A stretch of 64,000 bases of DNA from Cryptomeria japonica (lineage: Eukaryota > Streptophyta > Pinopsida > Cupressales > Cupressaceae): the NCBI RefSeq assembly GCF_030272615.1, contig NW_026729253.1:47501-111500 (forward strand). The letters are read 5' to 3'. The notes beneath the pieces are model-generated. The model was given only the letters and a program-made list of their open reading frames with translations, did not search any database and was not told where the DNA came from. Each line of letters starts with the position of its first letter. Positions within the stretch are counted from its first letter, which is position 1. The translations under genes and the position numbers were made by a program. Shown here one piece after another: positions 1 to 12,389 of this stretch.

Positions 1-136
1 TATATACTCTCTGCATTTTGATTTCGGGTATTGATCTCTATCTTGGGATATTGTTGGTTTTTGGTTTTTGGCATTTTTTCTTTGGCACTCAGATGTTTTT
101 CCATCTAGTCTTGCCATCAATGCCAAAGGGGGAGAT
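1..136 (+). other. 3' end of copia element C internal region, with polypurine tract
   Basis: Non-coding tail of a Ty1/copia element whose body lies left of the window. It ends in the phrase gccaaagggggaga (about 122-135), a polypurine tract directly before a TGTTGG LTR start. The same phrase (caaagggggagat) precedes the LTR of element A near 43601, so this is the usual plus-strand primer of these copia elements. No coding sequence is visible. Confidence 0.75.
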
Positions 137-1211
137 TGTTGGTGTTATGGATGTGTTGCATTAGTTTTGTCATTGGTGTCAACACTTATCCTTCTGAAGA
201 TCTATGGTTATGTTGAACCAACACATTGTGTTCACTAGTAAGGTCAGTGACTTATGCACAGTCACCGGTATATGCTCACCGGCAAGTTATATGGTTCACC
301 GACACTGATGATTAATTGTTATCATCTGGAGATCACTTGATTATGTTGAAGACATGGTTTGGATACTTGGTTTTGGTTTTTTTGTTATTGGTCTAATCGG
401 GTTGACATATTTGTTGTTATCGGCAGATAGGTCCAGGTTATGGATCAGTACACGTTATCTATTCCAAATCTGTACAACACGTTATGGAGATGATTTATTA
501 TTGGTTATTGTATTGAAGCTGACATCTTGTATTGTATCAAGACTTATTTTGTAATTGATTTGAAAGTAATATTCTTAGTGATCTGACCTTAGTATTTGGT
601 CTTAGGTTTTGTATAAATGTAAGATCTCATTTGTGAGATGTAAGTAATATAATTGTATAGTATTGTAATCTGGTATGAGTGAATATTGAAGATCATATGA
701 GCATATCATAGAGAAAACAAGAAGACATCATTTGAAGGTTCAAGGAAGGTTTGAAGTTGTTTATCAGATCTTAAACCGGGAATCCAGCATTGCAGATGCA
801 CTTTGAAGCAGTACATCATTCTTGGATTTAACCATCCTACTGTAGTCATTGCGACTCCCATTTGAGAAGTGTGCTCTAGGCAGTTGGCCTTTTTGCATGT
901 GTAGACCCCATTTGTATACACATACTATTTGTAGTAGTATCATCTGATTGTGGGTAACGTTTCCCACCGTGGTTTTTCCCCTTATAGGGTTTCCATGTCA
1001 AAAATCTATGTGTTATGTGTTGTGGATGTTTCTCTTTTTGTTTCATGCATTAAGTTTCACTGGTATTGATATTCACTATTTAATATGTTTAACTGGCATT
1101 AAGATTGGTTTACCGGTATTAAGTATTAAGTTGAAGTAATTTATAATTGGGTTGAAATTCATTGACAACTGATTCACCCACCCCTCTCAGTTGTCCTTTC
1201 GGTTCCTAACA
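137..1211 (+). mobile_element. 3' LTR of copia element C
   Basis: Long terminal repeat that begins TGTTGGTGTTATGG right after a polypurine tract and ends in CCTAACA, so it has TG...CA ends and is 1075 bases long. The last third carries the phrase typical of plant copia LTRs (gtggtttttcc, then agggtttccatgt) and a C-rich stretch (cacccacccctctcag) just before the end. The first five bases beyond it are aagtc, the expected target duplication; the partner copy would lie outside the window. It abuts and truncates the gypsy element to its right, so C probably inserted into D. No open reading frame inside is credible. Confidence 0.75.
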
Positions 1212-1373
1212 AAGTCTTCATATATGTCAATAATGTCATCAAGGTCATCGTTGGTACTCTCCTCATTAGTTTTAATTGTGGAGGTAGTTTAACCAAAACT
1301 CCTAGAAGGATGCTTAGTATCAGGAGTTATCACCTTTCTTGGTTTAGACCTTGAACTTTGAGACCTAGAGGGT

Positions 1374-1800
1374 TTAAGATCCTAAAAAAATTATCCATGC
1401 CTTGTCACTAGCATGCTTATCTTGGGGTGTTGAATCATTTTGATTTGTTCTTGGCATGACTAATGTTTGTCCAAATCTAAACTTTTCTTCAAAAATAGGA
1501 TTGACCAACTCTTTGAAAGTTTCCTCAAGATCATAGGCACTAGATGACATATCTGAGTCCCATTCCCATTCATTGGAATTTGTTGATAGATGATGTGCTT
1601 CAAGTACAATATCATTAGTGGAATTGGGGAGAGAACACAATCTCAAAGGTTCTATCCTATTCATTTGGCCCTTAGTTTCTTGGGTACTAATTCAGTTTGG
1701 ATATGTTCCACAATTCCTTGTTTTGGCAAGCCAAGAAGACCTTTACCATCATATCTCATTTTTTGTAGGAGTTTGAAGCTGTTTCTAGAATTTTCAGTAG
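1374..1800 (-). pseudogene. G-patch-like linker of gypsy element D pol
   Basis: On the minus strand at about 1790-1690 the reading is LLQKMRYDGKGLLGLPKQG, which resembles the glycine-rich G-patch segment (MGYdGkGLG...GI) found between protease and reverse transcriptase in several plant gypsy lineages. The following 96-codon piece (1664-1374) is acidic and otherwise unrecognised. In these elements the G-patch is thought to bind nucleic acid. The call rests on one short motif in the right place. Confidence 0.45.
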
Positions 1801-2396
1801 GTATCTTAATATTCTCTTGATTTGGTTGTTCCTTTGGAATCCTTAAATAAAATTTAAAAAAGTTCTTAATCTTTCATTTATATTCATCTAGTAAAGGTTG
1901 TGGGATCCCATTTAATAGTAACTATTGTCTAGGTTTTGATGATTGTAGTCTTCCATAAGTCTTAGTGGAGTCCATAATTTGTTTGAGATACATCTATTGT
2001 TGTAAGATATATTGTCCCATTCCTTTATATGTGACTTTAGCCTTGATATTAGGTTTCTTGACAGTAGAAGCTTTTATTGTTGTAGGATCAATATAAGATG
2101 AAGACGGACTAGCTTCTTGATTTATAGGAATCATAGCTTTGAACTTATGAAAAATGTTTTTGCAATAGAGATATGGATTTGGATCAGCGATATAAATTCT
2201 ATGTCATTGTGTGGAATGAATTAATTGCATAGCATGGATCGAAGGACGAACCAAGAGTATGTTATAGGTGCTCGATCAAGCTCTAAATCTTGGTAAACCA
2301 TATTTTTTACTAGACTATCCCAATTATGATTGGTAAGGTGACTATTGCTTTGGATGAGTTATCTTCATCATCATAAGATTTGATTATCTTTTTTTT

Positions 2397-2609
2397 TCAA
2401 TCTATAGCCTCTTTAGAGAATCCCAATTCTAGAATTACTTTCAAGGTACAAATGTTCAGACTTGCTCCTCCATCTATAAGTACTCTCTTCATTCGATGTT
2501 TATGGACAAAAAATTCAATAAGGAGGGGTGAATTGTGAAGTTGTTGGGGATATGAATCATCTTGTTCAGTAAAGGTAAGGTGATGAGGTGAATATAAGTG
2601 TCTTGACAT
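2397..2609 (-). pseudogene. Aspartic protease of gypsy element D
   Basis: Retropepsin-type protease that would cut the Gag-Pol polyprotein. A 70-residue open piece carries VLIDGGASLNIC, the D-G-G-A active-site motif of plant gypsy proteases (usually VLVDGGSSLNIL), preceded by a run that fits the usual fold (HNSPLLIEFFVHKHRMKRV). A further in-frame-like piece lies upstream at 2882-2613. Downstream, near 2290-2200, a phrase like STYNILLVRPSIHAM matches the conserved region after the protease. The catalytic Asp is present, but the polyprotein around it is broken. Confidence 0.6.
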
Positions 2610-3689
2610 GGTTTAAAATTTATCCACATTTAGGCTGATAGGTACATAAGTTTCTTGCAATGTTTTATCTAGGATAGCCTTATGTGAAGGGGATATATGT
2701 AAAAGCTCAAAAATGGATATATGTGCTAGTGTCTTTGAAAGATTCTCAATAAGGTCACACTGATTAGAATATGAAGTAGTTTTTGACACTGTACCTTGTA
2801 GGGTAACTTTATTCTGATGAGTTGTTACATTACATTCATGGGTTTCATCTTTGATAGTTATAGTAGAAACATGATGGTCCATCTCAGAAAATGGTAAATT
2901 TTATACTCGTAAGAGACATTGCAATAATTGGTGTTCGCATTAGAAATAGTATTGGAATATTTTCATTTATCATATTTAGGGAAAGGATCCTTAAAAAACA
3001 CATGTTCTTCATTTGATGGATGACCCTCAACTTCTACCACACCACTTTCAATGAGATTCTTAAGCTTATGACAATTGCTAGTATTGTGCATTTTTATTAT
3101 ATGGTACTCACAAAATTTATTGTCATTCCACCATGATGGCTTAACCCTTGGCTCAAAAGGTCATTTTTGGTAAAGTGATATGCTTATTAGCAACCAAATT
3201 TTACAATTATGACTCAATTGGTTCTCCCAAAGGTGTGTATTTCCTTTGTGTCATAGGCCTTGTTTCCCTTTGGGTATTTACTTAATTTCTTGATGAATTA
3301 GTTTTAGGAAAACTTACCAGAGATTTTTCCATGCTTGCATCCATAACCCCATCATTTATTGTATTCTTATTCTTGTTCTAAAAGTGAGGCTTTTCCTTTG
3401 TATTAGAATCATCTTTGTCGTCTTTAAAAATATTGATGAGAAATTGTTCGAGAAGGACCTTTACAATAGACAAGCATTTATCAACAACTTCTTGAAATGT
3501 GGTCAAGCATAATTTGCAAAGTTCATACCCAATTTCCTAAATTGGGTTTAATGTGAACACCTCAACCAATTTATTTTTGGAACATGACATGAGCATCAAC
3601 TAGCCAAACTTTGCCATCTTTGTTAAAATGATGAAAAATATTCCTCATTATGTTGTTTGGTGGTATATAAAGTTGTCACTAAGACATCC

Positions 3690-5093
3690 TATTAAGTGTT
3701 GTAGGAGAAGTTTTGAATGAATTTCTTAGCCAAGTCACCCCATGAACTAATCCCAAGAGGTGATCATGAAAACCACTCCATAGCTTGCCCCACTAGACTA
3801 TGAGGGAAAAGATGCATTAGGTAGGAATCCTCATGAGAAAATTATATGCAAGAACTCAAGAACTCTCTAGTATGGTTCTTAGGATCACCCTTTCCCTTGC
3901 ACCTGTCAAATTTAGGCACATCAAATTAGGGGAAAAGGGTGGTATGGGTATATCTATATCAAAAGGATAAGGAAAAATGTCCTGAAGCATGTAGTTCTTA
4001 AAGAAAGTATGCATACTAGTCATTTGTTGTTGTAATTCCTTCACTTGTTTTAAATCATCATTAGGAGGTGTTGTGTTCCTTTGATTTATCCCTATGCTTG
4101 AGCCACTAGGTGGAGGAGGAGGGGGAATGAAGGTGTTGTAATGACTACTGAGAGGAGGTACATAACTAGGATATTGGGTCTTGGGTGGAGGAATGCAACT
4201 ATATGGGTCTTTTGGAGGTGGTGGAGGAGGAATGTAATTGTCATATTGACCATTTAGGATATGACCTTAGTATTGATTATAGAGCCTTGAATGAGTTTGA
4301 GCATCATGAACACGAGTATGATGGGTATTAAAAACATTACCTTGGTTGTGATCATTAAATAAAAATATGAGGTTGTCTAGTGGGACCATGACCATGACCT
4401 TGGTCGGTATCTTGACGTTGACCTTGGATATGACCATGGTGGTGCTCCTCAAATGAAACATGAGGTTGTTTAGTGTAAGTATGACCATGAGTATGACCTT
4501 GATTTGTATCCTGATATTGATCTTAAAGTGTTGGCCATTAATATGTGTATTGGTATTTATTTGAATATGAAGGTCATTGGTATGATATTGCTTATGGTTT
4601 TTCCAAGTACACATTTGGATATGAACGTCTAGTTTTTGTAAAAGGGATGAAGGTGACTCGGACACTTGGATATCTCTATGTCTATTTCCACTAGCATTGA
4701 CACCATCTTGGTTGACCTCCAATAGTTGAGATACATCAAAATCGGGAGGTAAATTGACACCATCTTGAGCAAGCATTAAGAAATAATATTGTGGATCCTT
4801 GCATAAAATTGTCTCAAGCAACTTTGAATTTTGAGTTGGATAATAATATTGAAGCTCTATTGAGGTTAAAGACTCATCATCTGAGTCTTTCTCACTAATA
4901 TGGTTTTTGAAATTCTTTGTATTGTAAAACTCTTATTCATCATAAGTTTAAGTATCCATGTCTTGAGATCTTTAAGCTCCCTATGCTTCTCTTTTGAGTA
5001 TGTGGGATCTAGGTCCAACCATATAAGGGACAAGTCTGACTTAGGTAAATGAAAATATGACCAAGGGATAATGATGGGGCAAAGATATGACAA
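3690..5093 (-). pseudogene. Gag of gypsy element D (degenerate)
   Basis: Structural capsid-like protein of the element, which would package its RNA in the cytoplasm. Minus-strand pieces at 5093-4866, 4821-4267 and 4044-3856 are broken by stops. The best-preserved part is at about 3850-3690. It reads AMEWFS, a stop, SPLGISSWGDLAKKF, matching the plant retrotransposon gag core (aMEWFs.LP.gsIsSWeeLa..F). The stop there is TGA where arginine (CGA) is usual. Between about 4240 and 4090 the frame is proline-rich. The 4821-4267 piece holds low-complexity repeats rich in His, Asn and Ile. Confidence 0.6.
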
Positions 5094-5428
5094 TGACTAA
5101 AAGTTGGGAGTTTGCCTTTCAAAGGTCCTAAAATGAGATTCCAAATGATGATAGGATTAGGATTATGATAGATATCCATGAATCAATAACTCAAGCAAGA
5201 TATGACTTCTTGGGAGATGAAAAATTCCAAGGGAAGGTATCCTAACTCAAGAGCCTATAATGCTGCCCTAGTTGAACATGATAGATCTAATCAAGAGACC
5301 ACTTAGTGATATCAAAGTTTGATGCAAGATAGTGAGGACAAGAAGACAACTTTTAACATTGGCAAGATTGGTGTGTTGGATGAATGAGGGTTTGAAAGAA
5401 CTAAAATGGAAAGGCAACAATGGTGACC

Positions 5429-6144
5429 TGATGATTGATTGACTAGGAATCCTAGGGATTCAATTGGGAAGCTCTTTCAATATCTTTAATCAAATACATG
5501 AAAAGATACCAAGGACATTGATCATAAATGCCACAAATGTGTTTTTAATATCTAAATACACAATACTAATGTCCAAATACATAGTTTTGCACAAAACGAA
5601 CATGACAATAGATATAAAAATACAACAGGATATGCCATAGACATGACAAGATGTCTCAGAGATGTGATTGAAAGTTCCACAAATGTAAGGAGATGTTTCA
5701 AAAAAAAATTTCTGGTGAATTTTTTTTGCCTAATGTGTGTCCATTTCTAAATTTGTTTTTGGATATCAAATATGACCAAATATAATTGTTTCATGATTAT
5801 TGAGGCAAGAAAAAAAATGAAAAAAGAAGGCATAACGATTGTTGTGTGACTAATGATAACAAGGGTATGTCCCATGATCCTCAAAGTCCAAATTTCCACT
5901 AGTCTTGTCACAAAAAGAAGACACACCAAAAGCATAGGCTAATCCTAAGGTCATTGTCCAATGGTAGCAAACTCAATCCCAGACTTGGAATCTTCTTCAA
6001 ATCAAAAGTGCAACACTTTAAGGGGTTCTTTTCAATCTTGTCTTTATGAGAGACGATAAATAGGGGCCTCCAAGATATTAGAAAAAAATACTTAAATAAA
6101 TAATATTTATTTATTTAATTAAAGGATTATTATAGGCATCTACA
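5429..6144 (-). mobile_element. Putative 5' LTR of gypsy element D
   Basis: Read on the minus strand, the segment starts TGTAGATGCC and is taken to end with CA at about 5429. It is followed by GGTCACCATTGTTGCC, which resembles a degenerate gypsy primer-binding site. There is no second LTR copy in the window for comparison, so the inner boundary rests only on the PBS-like match and the start of gag further in. The AT-rich start (ttaattaaataaataaat) is like the LTRs of element F. Confidence 0.4.
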
Positions 6145-7431
6145 GTTGCAGTTTGCATGGTGTTGTCATTGATGTCACACTTGTGTGTATTAATGACAAA
6201 GGTAAAGAAGAACTTGTAGTTGCTCAGTTGTGTTCTTAGTACAGTTGTGGTCATTAATGTTGATCTAATTATTTGTTGGTATGTATGGTATGCGTATGAG
6301 TGTTCAGATGTTGTTATGATGTCTAGTGGTGATATTGAGTGAGTATGTGGTGTTTTTGAAAGGTGACAATAAAGGAAGTTAAAATATGCAAGACAAAATA
6401 TTTTTAGTCCTTATGGGAGAATGCTCTAAATTCCTCCACTTTTGAAGATGGTGGCTTGAATTTTTGAATTTAATGACTATATTCTATGGATGTTGCACTA
6501 TTATATTTTTAGGTCCTTAGTTTTTCAAATTTTGAAGTTGGTTGTGGTAGTTTGTTGATAGTGAGGTTGTTTGTCAAGACTAGTCCATAGAATGCTCTAC
6601 ATTGTTCTACAGTTTTAGTTCAAGTTTTTTTGTCTTGGATGACATGTTCATATTTCTCATGTAGTGTTATATTTCAAAATTCAAGTGTTGTTTTTCTCTG
6701 CAACTGAAGTTATGATGTATTGTTGTTTGGCATTATCTATTGTATTGATCTCTAGCTGACTTAGTTGGTTTATCTTATTTGGATCATACTCTTTTGGTCT
6801 AGATATGGATTGGAGGTTGAGTTAAAGTGTTGAAATGAGTCTTACCATGGCATGTGAAGATACATATTAAGCTATTGGCATTAGAAAGTGTTTGTGGTCT
6901 GATTGGTTAATGTGCTTTATTGTTTATCTACATGTTATATTTGATGTTGACTTTGGAGGAGGTGTTGGTGTGTGAATTTTGTTATAATAAACTTAGGAAG
7001 ACATGTTGTGATGTATTGTAGTCCCCTTTATCTGCTAGAGTGGACCACATTTAGTGAAATACTTCATGGTGGCTGAATTTGTGTAATTCATGTTTGTCTA
7101 TGGTCAACCTAATTGAGTGTGTTGGTGAATAAGTTGATCTATATAGATGTGTAGATGTTTGAATTGAGGATGATTTAGAATAACATGTGTTCAAGAAAGA
7201 AGTGTGAATATCAACTTGTGATGTATTTATGATAAGGAAATCCTACTCAAATTCAATTCATCTTTTCTCAGTGCTTGACATAAGGTATTGAGTCCTTTTG
7301 GTAGCTTGGTAGATCTATATCTTGCCTTAGGATCATGTACCTCAGTAATGCAAGTCCATTGTATCTTTCCCTAAGGTTTCATTCCCTATCCTACAAGTCC
7401 AAATAAGGATTAGTGAGCTTCCCTTGTCTTG

Positions 7432-9008
7432 TGATGGGCAAGGTAGTTGATGTCACAACTCACATCATTTGATCTTTCAATTATTGAATTGGGTGTGTCT
7501 TAAAGTTGAATGTGATAAGGATATTTCCAATTTGGGGGGTTTTGCACTAAAAATAGTGACTCACACTTCAATCATGCTCTGTCAAGAACTCTTGGAAACT
7601 ATTACTGAAAGCTAAGTCCTAAGCTAACAGTGTTATTCAATACTAACATAGATTAAAACTAGAATGCTTAATCTTGGAAACTACTACTGAAAGCTAAGTC
7701 CTAAGCTAACAGTTCTATTCAATACTAACATAAATTAAAAATAGAATACTTAATTGATCCTAAAAGAGACTTTGGCAATTTTAGTTCAATCCAGGCATAA
7801 CTTGATCGAGATCTAATCATGGAATCCTACAACTATGACTAAGATTAATTTTAATCTACAACACATAAATTTCAAATTCTATTCTACTTTGTTGAAAATG
7901 AAACCTACTTTACGCTTGCAATAATTAAAATACCACTCTAAAGAACATTAAAAGTACAAAACTAAATCCCATGAATCAATTCAATAAAGATTCTATCTAA
8001 TTTTTGCCTCCCTCACCATTGTCATTTATTGTTAAAATCATAAAGTAACATGAAATTATCAATTAAACTATTTTGAGAATCTAAACTAGCTTGATGAAAT
8101 ATTAATTATAAACATTTGTGAAAGAATCAATTAACTTTAAACACTATTGAACTAGAAATAATTTGTAAATGATAGCTACTGACTAGAAATGATTTTTTTA
8201 TTTCTAATACTAAATATGAAGCTTGCTGAAAGAAAGATAACTAAATAATAAATAGAGAATGGACATATACAATAAGAAATAACACAAGATCACCTCCCTT
8301 TGGTTGAGTGGACCTTGGTTTTCCTTTGGTGGGATCTTTTAACACCAATATTTAGATCAACTTCTAGCTTGCATTCAAATTGGCTCCCAGAAGGGACTAA
8401 ACACAAGGTTTGGAAATTACAGAAGGAATTGACAAGACTCTACAAACTGATGACTGACTAAATAAATAGTTTCTACCCAAGAACAGGTGGATATATAGTC
8501 ATATCCTTATTTGAATTTCAAATTATAGAGTTACTCACCTAGATGGATAATGGTTGCTAAAGAAACTAGAGAGAACTCGATGTATTAATTGTAATTCTTT
8601 AATTCATCATTGGTGAAAATGAGAGTTTCATACGCAACCAATTAAGTCAATTGAAGAAAATAATTGCATCGCCTAGCTGAAAACATTAGAAATGCAAGCA
8701 GGAGTTCTACGTCACTGAGAAATGTGTTTGACGGTTCCGCCTCATGAAACAATAGTCCAAGAGATCTGAAACAAAATCCAAAAAGGTAGGACAATAATAT
8801 AACAATGGAGTATAAATAAACGGTCATTTCTTCATCAATTTTAGCCTTTGAAGTAGTGCATTCAATATAAAATATTATTTCTAATATATCTCCTAATTAG
8901 TAAATTACAAGAGAAAAATAAGTAAGCATGCAAGTATATAGTCGACCACCGAACAAATTGATTAACAAAATACACAACTTTTAAAATAACATTTTTGAGA
9001 ATTGATCA
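7432..9008. mobile_element. Insertion in element B's 5' LTR, probably a solo LTR
   Basis: The insertion is defined by comparison with the uninterrupted 3' LTR of element B. It has TG...CA ends (tgatgggcaagg to gaattgatca), 1577 bases, flanked by tcttg on the left and ctttg on the right, a five-base duplication with two differences. No coding sequence is visible. It contains an 82-base tandem duplication. A solo LTR left by LTR-LTR recombination is the simplest reading, but no second copy of this family is in the window. Confidence 0.5.
7591..7754. repeat. 82-bp tandem duplication
   Basis: Two adjacent copies start cttggaaactattactg (7591) and cttggaaactactactg (7673) and run for 82 bases each with few differences, including the shared block gctaagtcctaagctaacag. 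It lies within the insertion in element B's 5' LTR. Confidence 0.85.
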
Positions 9009-9251
9009 CTTTGTTCCTAAAACATTGTATTCAATCATTTATATTGTGAGTGTGATTCTCACTATGTTTTTTCCCACATTAGGTTTTCCACATAAAATTT
9101 TGGTGTTCATATGTTTATTGTTTATTGTTTCATCTTTCATTGATGTTTAGTTGGTTAATAATAATTAATAAGTTTTTATGACTAAAGAAGTTTAAAAGGA
9201 TTTGGATAAGACTAGTTTACCCCCACTCTTAGTCTTGTGGTGTGTTAAACA

Positions 9252-9265
9252 TTGGTATTGAAGTG
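9252..9265 (+). promoter_or_regulatory. Degenerate primer-binding site of element B
   Basis: ttggtattgaagtg directly after the LTR end (gttaaaca). It resembles the copia primer site TGGTATCAGAGC, complementary to initiator methionine tRNA, which is intact in elements A, E and the small element at 12032. Several changes suggest old age. Confidence 0.5.
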
Positions 9266-9299
9266 AGGTTCCTCTAAGTAAAGCTTGACTGCTTGAGGA

Positions 9300-10003
9300 A
9301 TCTCTGGGATAGTGTAGGAGGATAGTTACAAAGTACCAAAGTTTTGTGGTACAAATTATTTCTTTTGGAAGACACAAATGAAATATTATTTGAATTCTCT
9401 ATCGCTTGGAATATGGGATATTATTAGCACTAGTTATACTACTTTGATTGGTGGTCTCTCTACTTTTATTGACATTAATGAACATGAGAATAATGCCAAG
9501 GAAAGAAATGCAATTGTTAGTAGTTTGAGTGACTTAGAGTTCTTGAAGGTCATGGGTTGCAAATCTACAAAGAAAATTTGGGATAAGTTGAGCAATTTTA
9601 TGAAGAAGATATGAAGAACAAGAAAGTCAAGATGCATATCTAAAGTATAAATTTGAGATAGTGAGGATGTCTAAAGATGAGATCATTGACGGTTACCTAC
9701 ACCAAGTGAATGAGATAGTAAGTGCAAGAAGAGGTGTTAGTGGAACACTGGGAGAAACTAAAGTTGTGAGAAAAGTAATGAGGACATTTCCTAGATCTTA
9801 TAAACCTAAGTTATATGCTATTCAAGAAGGTCATAACATGGATACATATACCTTGGATCAGCTCTATGGATCACTCTCTTCCTTTGAGATATCAGGGTTT
9901 GAGGATCATATCATTGTCAAGAAGGAAGTTGTATTCTAATCTACTAAGAAGATTGAAGATGTACCTATTGGCAAGAGACACTATTTCGGTGAATATTAAT
10001 GTA
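9300..10003 (+). pseudogene. Gag N-terminal part of copia element B
   Basis: Copia Gag (UBN2-type): forms the virus-like particle in the cytoplasm. Starting before 9378 the frame reads FCGTNYFFWKTQMKYYL, matching the opening of copia Gags (F.G.NY..W...M). It continues to a stop at 9612, then in a shifted frame at 9661-9939 (MSKDEIIDGYLHQVNEIV, then GETKVVRKVMRTFPRSYKPK), the usual Gag helix region. There is at least one frameshift near 9610 and a stop at about 9937. The gene then runs into an inserted LTR near 10011 and resumes at 11048. Confidence 0.7.
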
Positions 10004-10010
10004 TGAGAGA

Positions 10011-11047
10011 TGTTTAGGAGTTGTCATTGATGGAAACTCAGTTCAGAAATCATATCTCGTACATGTAGATTTAATTTACCTGAAGTTATATTATCGTTAG
10101 GCATAAGTCTGGAAGGTGGAATACAATGTATGGCACAATATGAGTACAATGTGCAGATCTTGATTTTGGTTGTGTATCTCTGGTTGTGGTAATAGAGGCA
10201 GATGATTCGAGGTTCAAGATAGATTATTCCATAATCCTGATATTCGATGTTGATTCATGAGCGAGATTGAAGGTTTGGTATCCAATGATTCAAGAAGAAC
10301 AAAGCTATTTTTGTGTAACATGTGATCCAAAATATTTGGGATGATTTTGGTGATTGGTTTTGAGTTCGAGGAGATTGAGATGATATGGGTGAAGCTTGTT
10401 ATCATCTTTCTTAGGTTTGCATATAGATTTGTGGATGAATTGAGCCAACTTGTTGGTTACATATTTCATGTTGCGTGTTATGCAGTTTTTGGAAGCTAAC
10501 ATTTGTTAATGCAAATATATAAGACCAATTCAATTGAGAGCTTTGTGTTATGGTATGAGTGTGAGAAGACTGTATGAGTGAATGTGAAAAGTTTTGTGAA
10601 TGTGATTGAAGGTTATAGTGCTTTGGTATATGACAGAGCAGCAGAACAGAGTAGAGAGATAGATCAGTGGTAGAAGAAATCTTGAGCTTAACCAAAAATG
10701 CTATTTGGCATTAGTAGATGTTATTCTTCACTTCAGACACTATTGTAATCTTTCGTAATCATTTGTAGGATAGTGAGTCCTCTAAGTTGTAGCCCTCTTT
10801 TGTATTTGAGAAGTGAGCTCTTGGCAGTGTCCTTGAATGCAAGTGTATTCCCCTTTCTGTAATATTATCATATTCCTGATCAAAGTATAATAATATTGTG
10901 GGTTCAAATCCCATGGTGGTTTTTCCCTTTCTAGGTTTCCATGTAAAAATCTTGGTGTTATGGTTTGGTGGTTGATATCAGTTTAATAAATTTGTGAATT
11001 GCAAAACACTGATTCACCCCCCCTCTTAGTGTTCATTGATTCCAATA
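10011..11047 (+). mobile_element. Solo LTR inserted in element B gag
   Basis: Starts TGTTTAGGAGTTGTC and ends GATTCCAATA (CA of the expected CAACA end changed to TA). It has the same architecture as the other copia LTRs here: gtggtttttccc, aggtttccatgtaaaaatcttgg, then cacccccc and a short tail. Gag sequence is found on both sides (ends near 10003, resumes at 11048 with codons reading DIDDVESKFERILKKSSKKYKG). I cannot find an exact five-base target duplication, so the left end could lie a few bases either way. Confidence 0.65.
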
Positions 11048-11130
11048 GTACCTAAAAAAAGCAATGATATAGATGATGTTGAGTCAAAATTTGAGAGAAT
11101 ACTAAAGAAATCATCCAAAAAATACAAAGG

Positions 11131-12029
11131 TGATGCAGGAGCACCGGACTAGTTCTTACCGGTTGGGCAGTTTTCAGTGGAATTGCTTGTGAGCATGACA
11201 TTTCTTCATGTTTGAGTGTTTAGCATTGTGGTTTTGTGTTTATTCCCTTGTGTTCATGGTTGTTGTCATGTTTGAGTTTCATAGATTTTGGCTTTGTTTC
11301 TGGTAAGATATAGATTTTGGTATTGTCTCGGTTGATATGTTCTTACTGGTTAGCCTAGTTGTATGTTGAGAAAAGATGATTTCGGTTGTGGTTCATCTTC
11401 ATGACTTGCAGATCATTTGAGGTGTTTCTTTGGGCCTTGGCTAGTATTCCCAGAGGTTTGTGCATCATTTTATTATTCAGAGATTGTTCTTAGTGACTTG
11501 AGTCGACATGTTACCATTGCATGTTTCATGAATTGGTTGGTCTTTGGGCCAACTTGATTGAGTTATAATTATTTGCAGATGGTATAAATGGAAGCTTGTG
11601 AATCATTTGAGAAGAAAATAGAGGTTAGAAGATCGAAGATAGAGCTTTGAGATTTAGCGAAGATGTAGAACCGGTGAGGTTCTGACCCAGTAAGACTAAG
11701 GCTGGAAGGCTGAGGTCCAGATTAGGATAGAACCGAAAGACTGTTACCAGAGGCCAACTTGATGTGTAGATGATCTGCGGATCTTGTAATTGCATTGTGA
11801 GCATTGTTTATATCCTGGACTATGATCCATCATGTGGCATGTATAATTCTTTAAATTTTAATAAGATTCATTCACATTGTTTACTAGTTATGTGTTGTGT
11901 TGTTACCGGTTGTTCTTTTTGTTGTTTCTAGCACCTTGTTATTGGTTACCAGTATGCTTGGCATGGTTTATGTGTTTAGCTACAAGGTTGGGCTGTCCTT
12001 CATTGGATCTCTCTACCTTGACTACATCA
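11131..12029 (+). repeat. 5' LTR of the small non-autonomous element
   Basis: 899 bases, TGATGCAGGAGC to GACTACATCA. Pairs with 12390-13293 over its whole length, e.g. ttcttaccggttgggcag against ttcttaccggttaggcaa and gcagatggtataaatggaag in both. Differences are mostly single transitions. Confidence 0.9.
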
Positions 12030-12031
12030 AA

Positions 12032-12043
12032 TGGTATCAGAGC
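12032..12043 (+). promoter_or_regulatory. Primer-binding site of the small element
   Basis: TGGTATCAGAGC, the perfect copia-type primer site (complement of the initiator methionine tRNA 3' end), two bases after the LTR end. This is the only recognisable functional signal in the 360-base centre, apart from a weak purine stretch before the second LTR. Confidence 0.9.
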
Positions 12044-12389
12044 TAGTTCGTGAGCCTGTTGTTGGACAGAGTGTTGTTTGTGCACTAGTTGGTTGGAGAG
12101 AAGATTGAGGCAACTTGTGGACTTGTTCATATAGTCGAACATTGGGCAGAGCAAGGTTTGTAGGTAGACTGTCAACCCTAGAGCTTGAGATTAAGGGAGT
12201 TAGTGGGTGGCGACTTGAATGGATCATTGATTGAGGTGGGTTGCAGTTCGTACCGATAGATCACTATGGAGAGGCAATCGAGAGCTATGGTTAGATCACC
12301 AAATCTTGGAGGTAGTTGCAAGTACCTACTGATTGATTGCCAAACTAGAGTGAGTGATGGGACTCACTTTTCAATTAACCTCAAGAGTC

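Larger units (their letters stand above)
1212..6144 (-). mobile_element. Truncated Ty3/gypsy element D (gag, protease, G-patch-like segment)
   Basis: Minus-strand gypsy element read from 6144 leftward: TGTAGATGCC LTR start, PBS-like sequence near 5428, gag pieces 5093-3700, aspartic protease 2609-2397, G-patch-like segment about 1790-1690. The order gag, protease, G-patch is that of plant gypsy polyproteins. Reverse transcriptase, RNase H and integrase should lie further left but are missing, because the copia LTR of element C starts at 1211. Reading frames are broken by many stops. At its right end (6144) it runs straight into the LTR of copia element B, 58 bases downstream of where that LTR should start, so D probably inserted into B's 5' LTR. 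Confidence 0.65.
6145..9251 (+). mobile_element. 5' LTR of copia element B, interrupted at 7432-9008
   Basis: Homologous to the 3' LTR at 18517-19920. It starts at gttgcagtttgcatgg, matching the 3' copy 58 bases in from its start. Homology breaks at 7431 (gagcttcccttgtcttg) and resumes at 9009 (ctttgttcctaaaac); in the 3' copy these two stretches are joined. It ends in gttaaaca at 9251, directly before a degenerate primer-binding site. The end carries gattctcactatg and the phrase ttttcccacattaggttttcc, again shared with the 3' copy. Confidence 0.7.

Noticed and set aside
10895-10920. tRNA B-box-like word (gggttcaaatccc) suggesting a tRNA gene or SINE
   Set aside because: It lies within the conserved end region of a copia LTR, without an A box, cloverleaf or tail.
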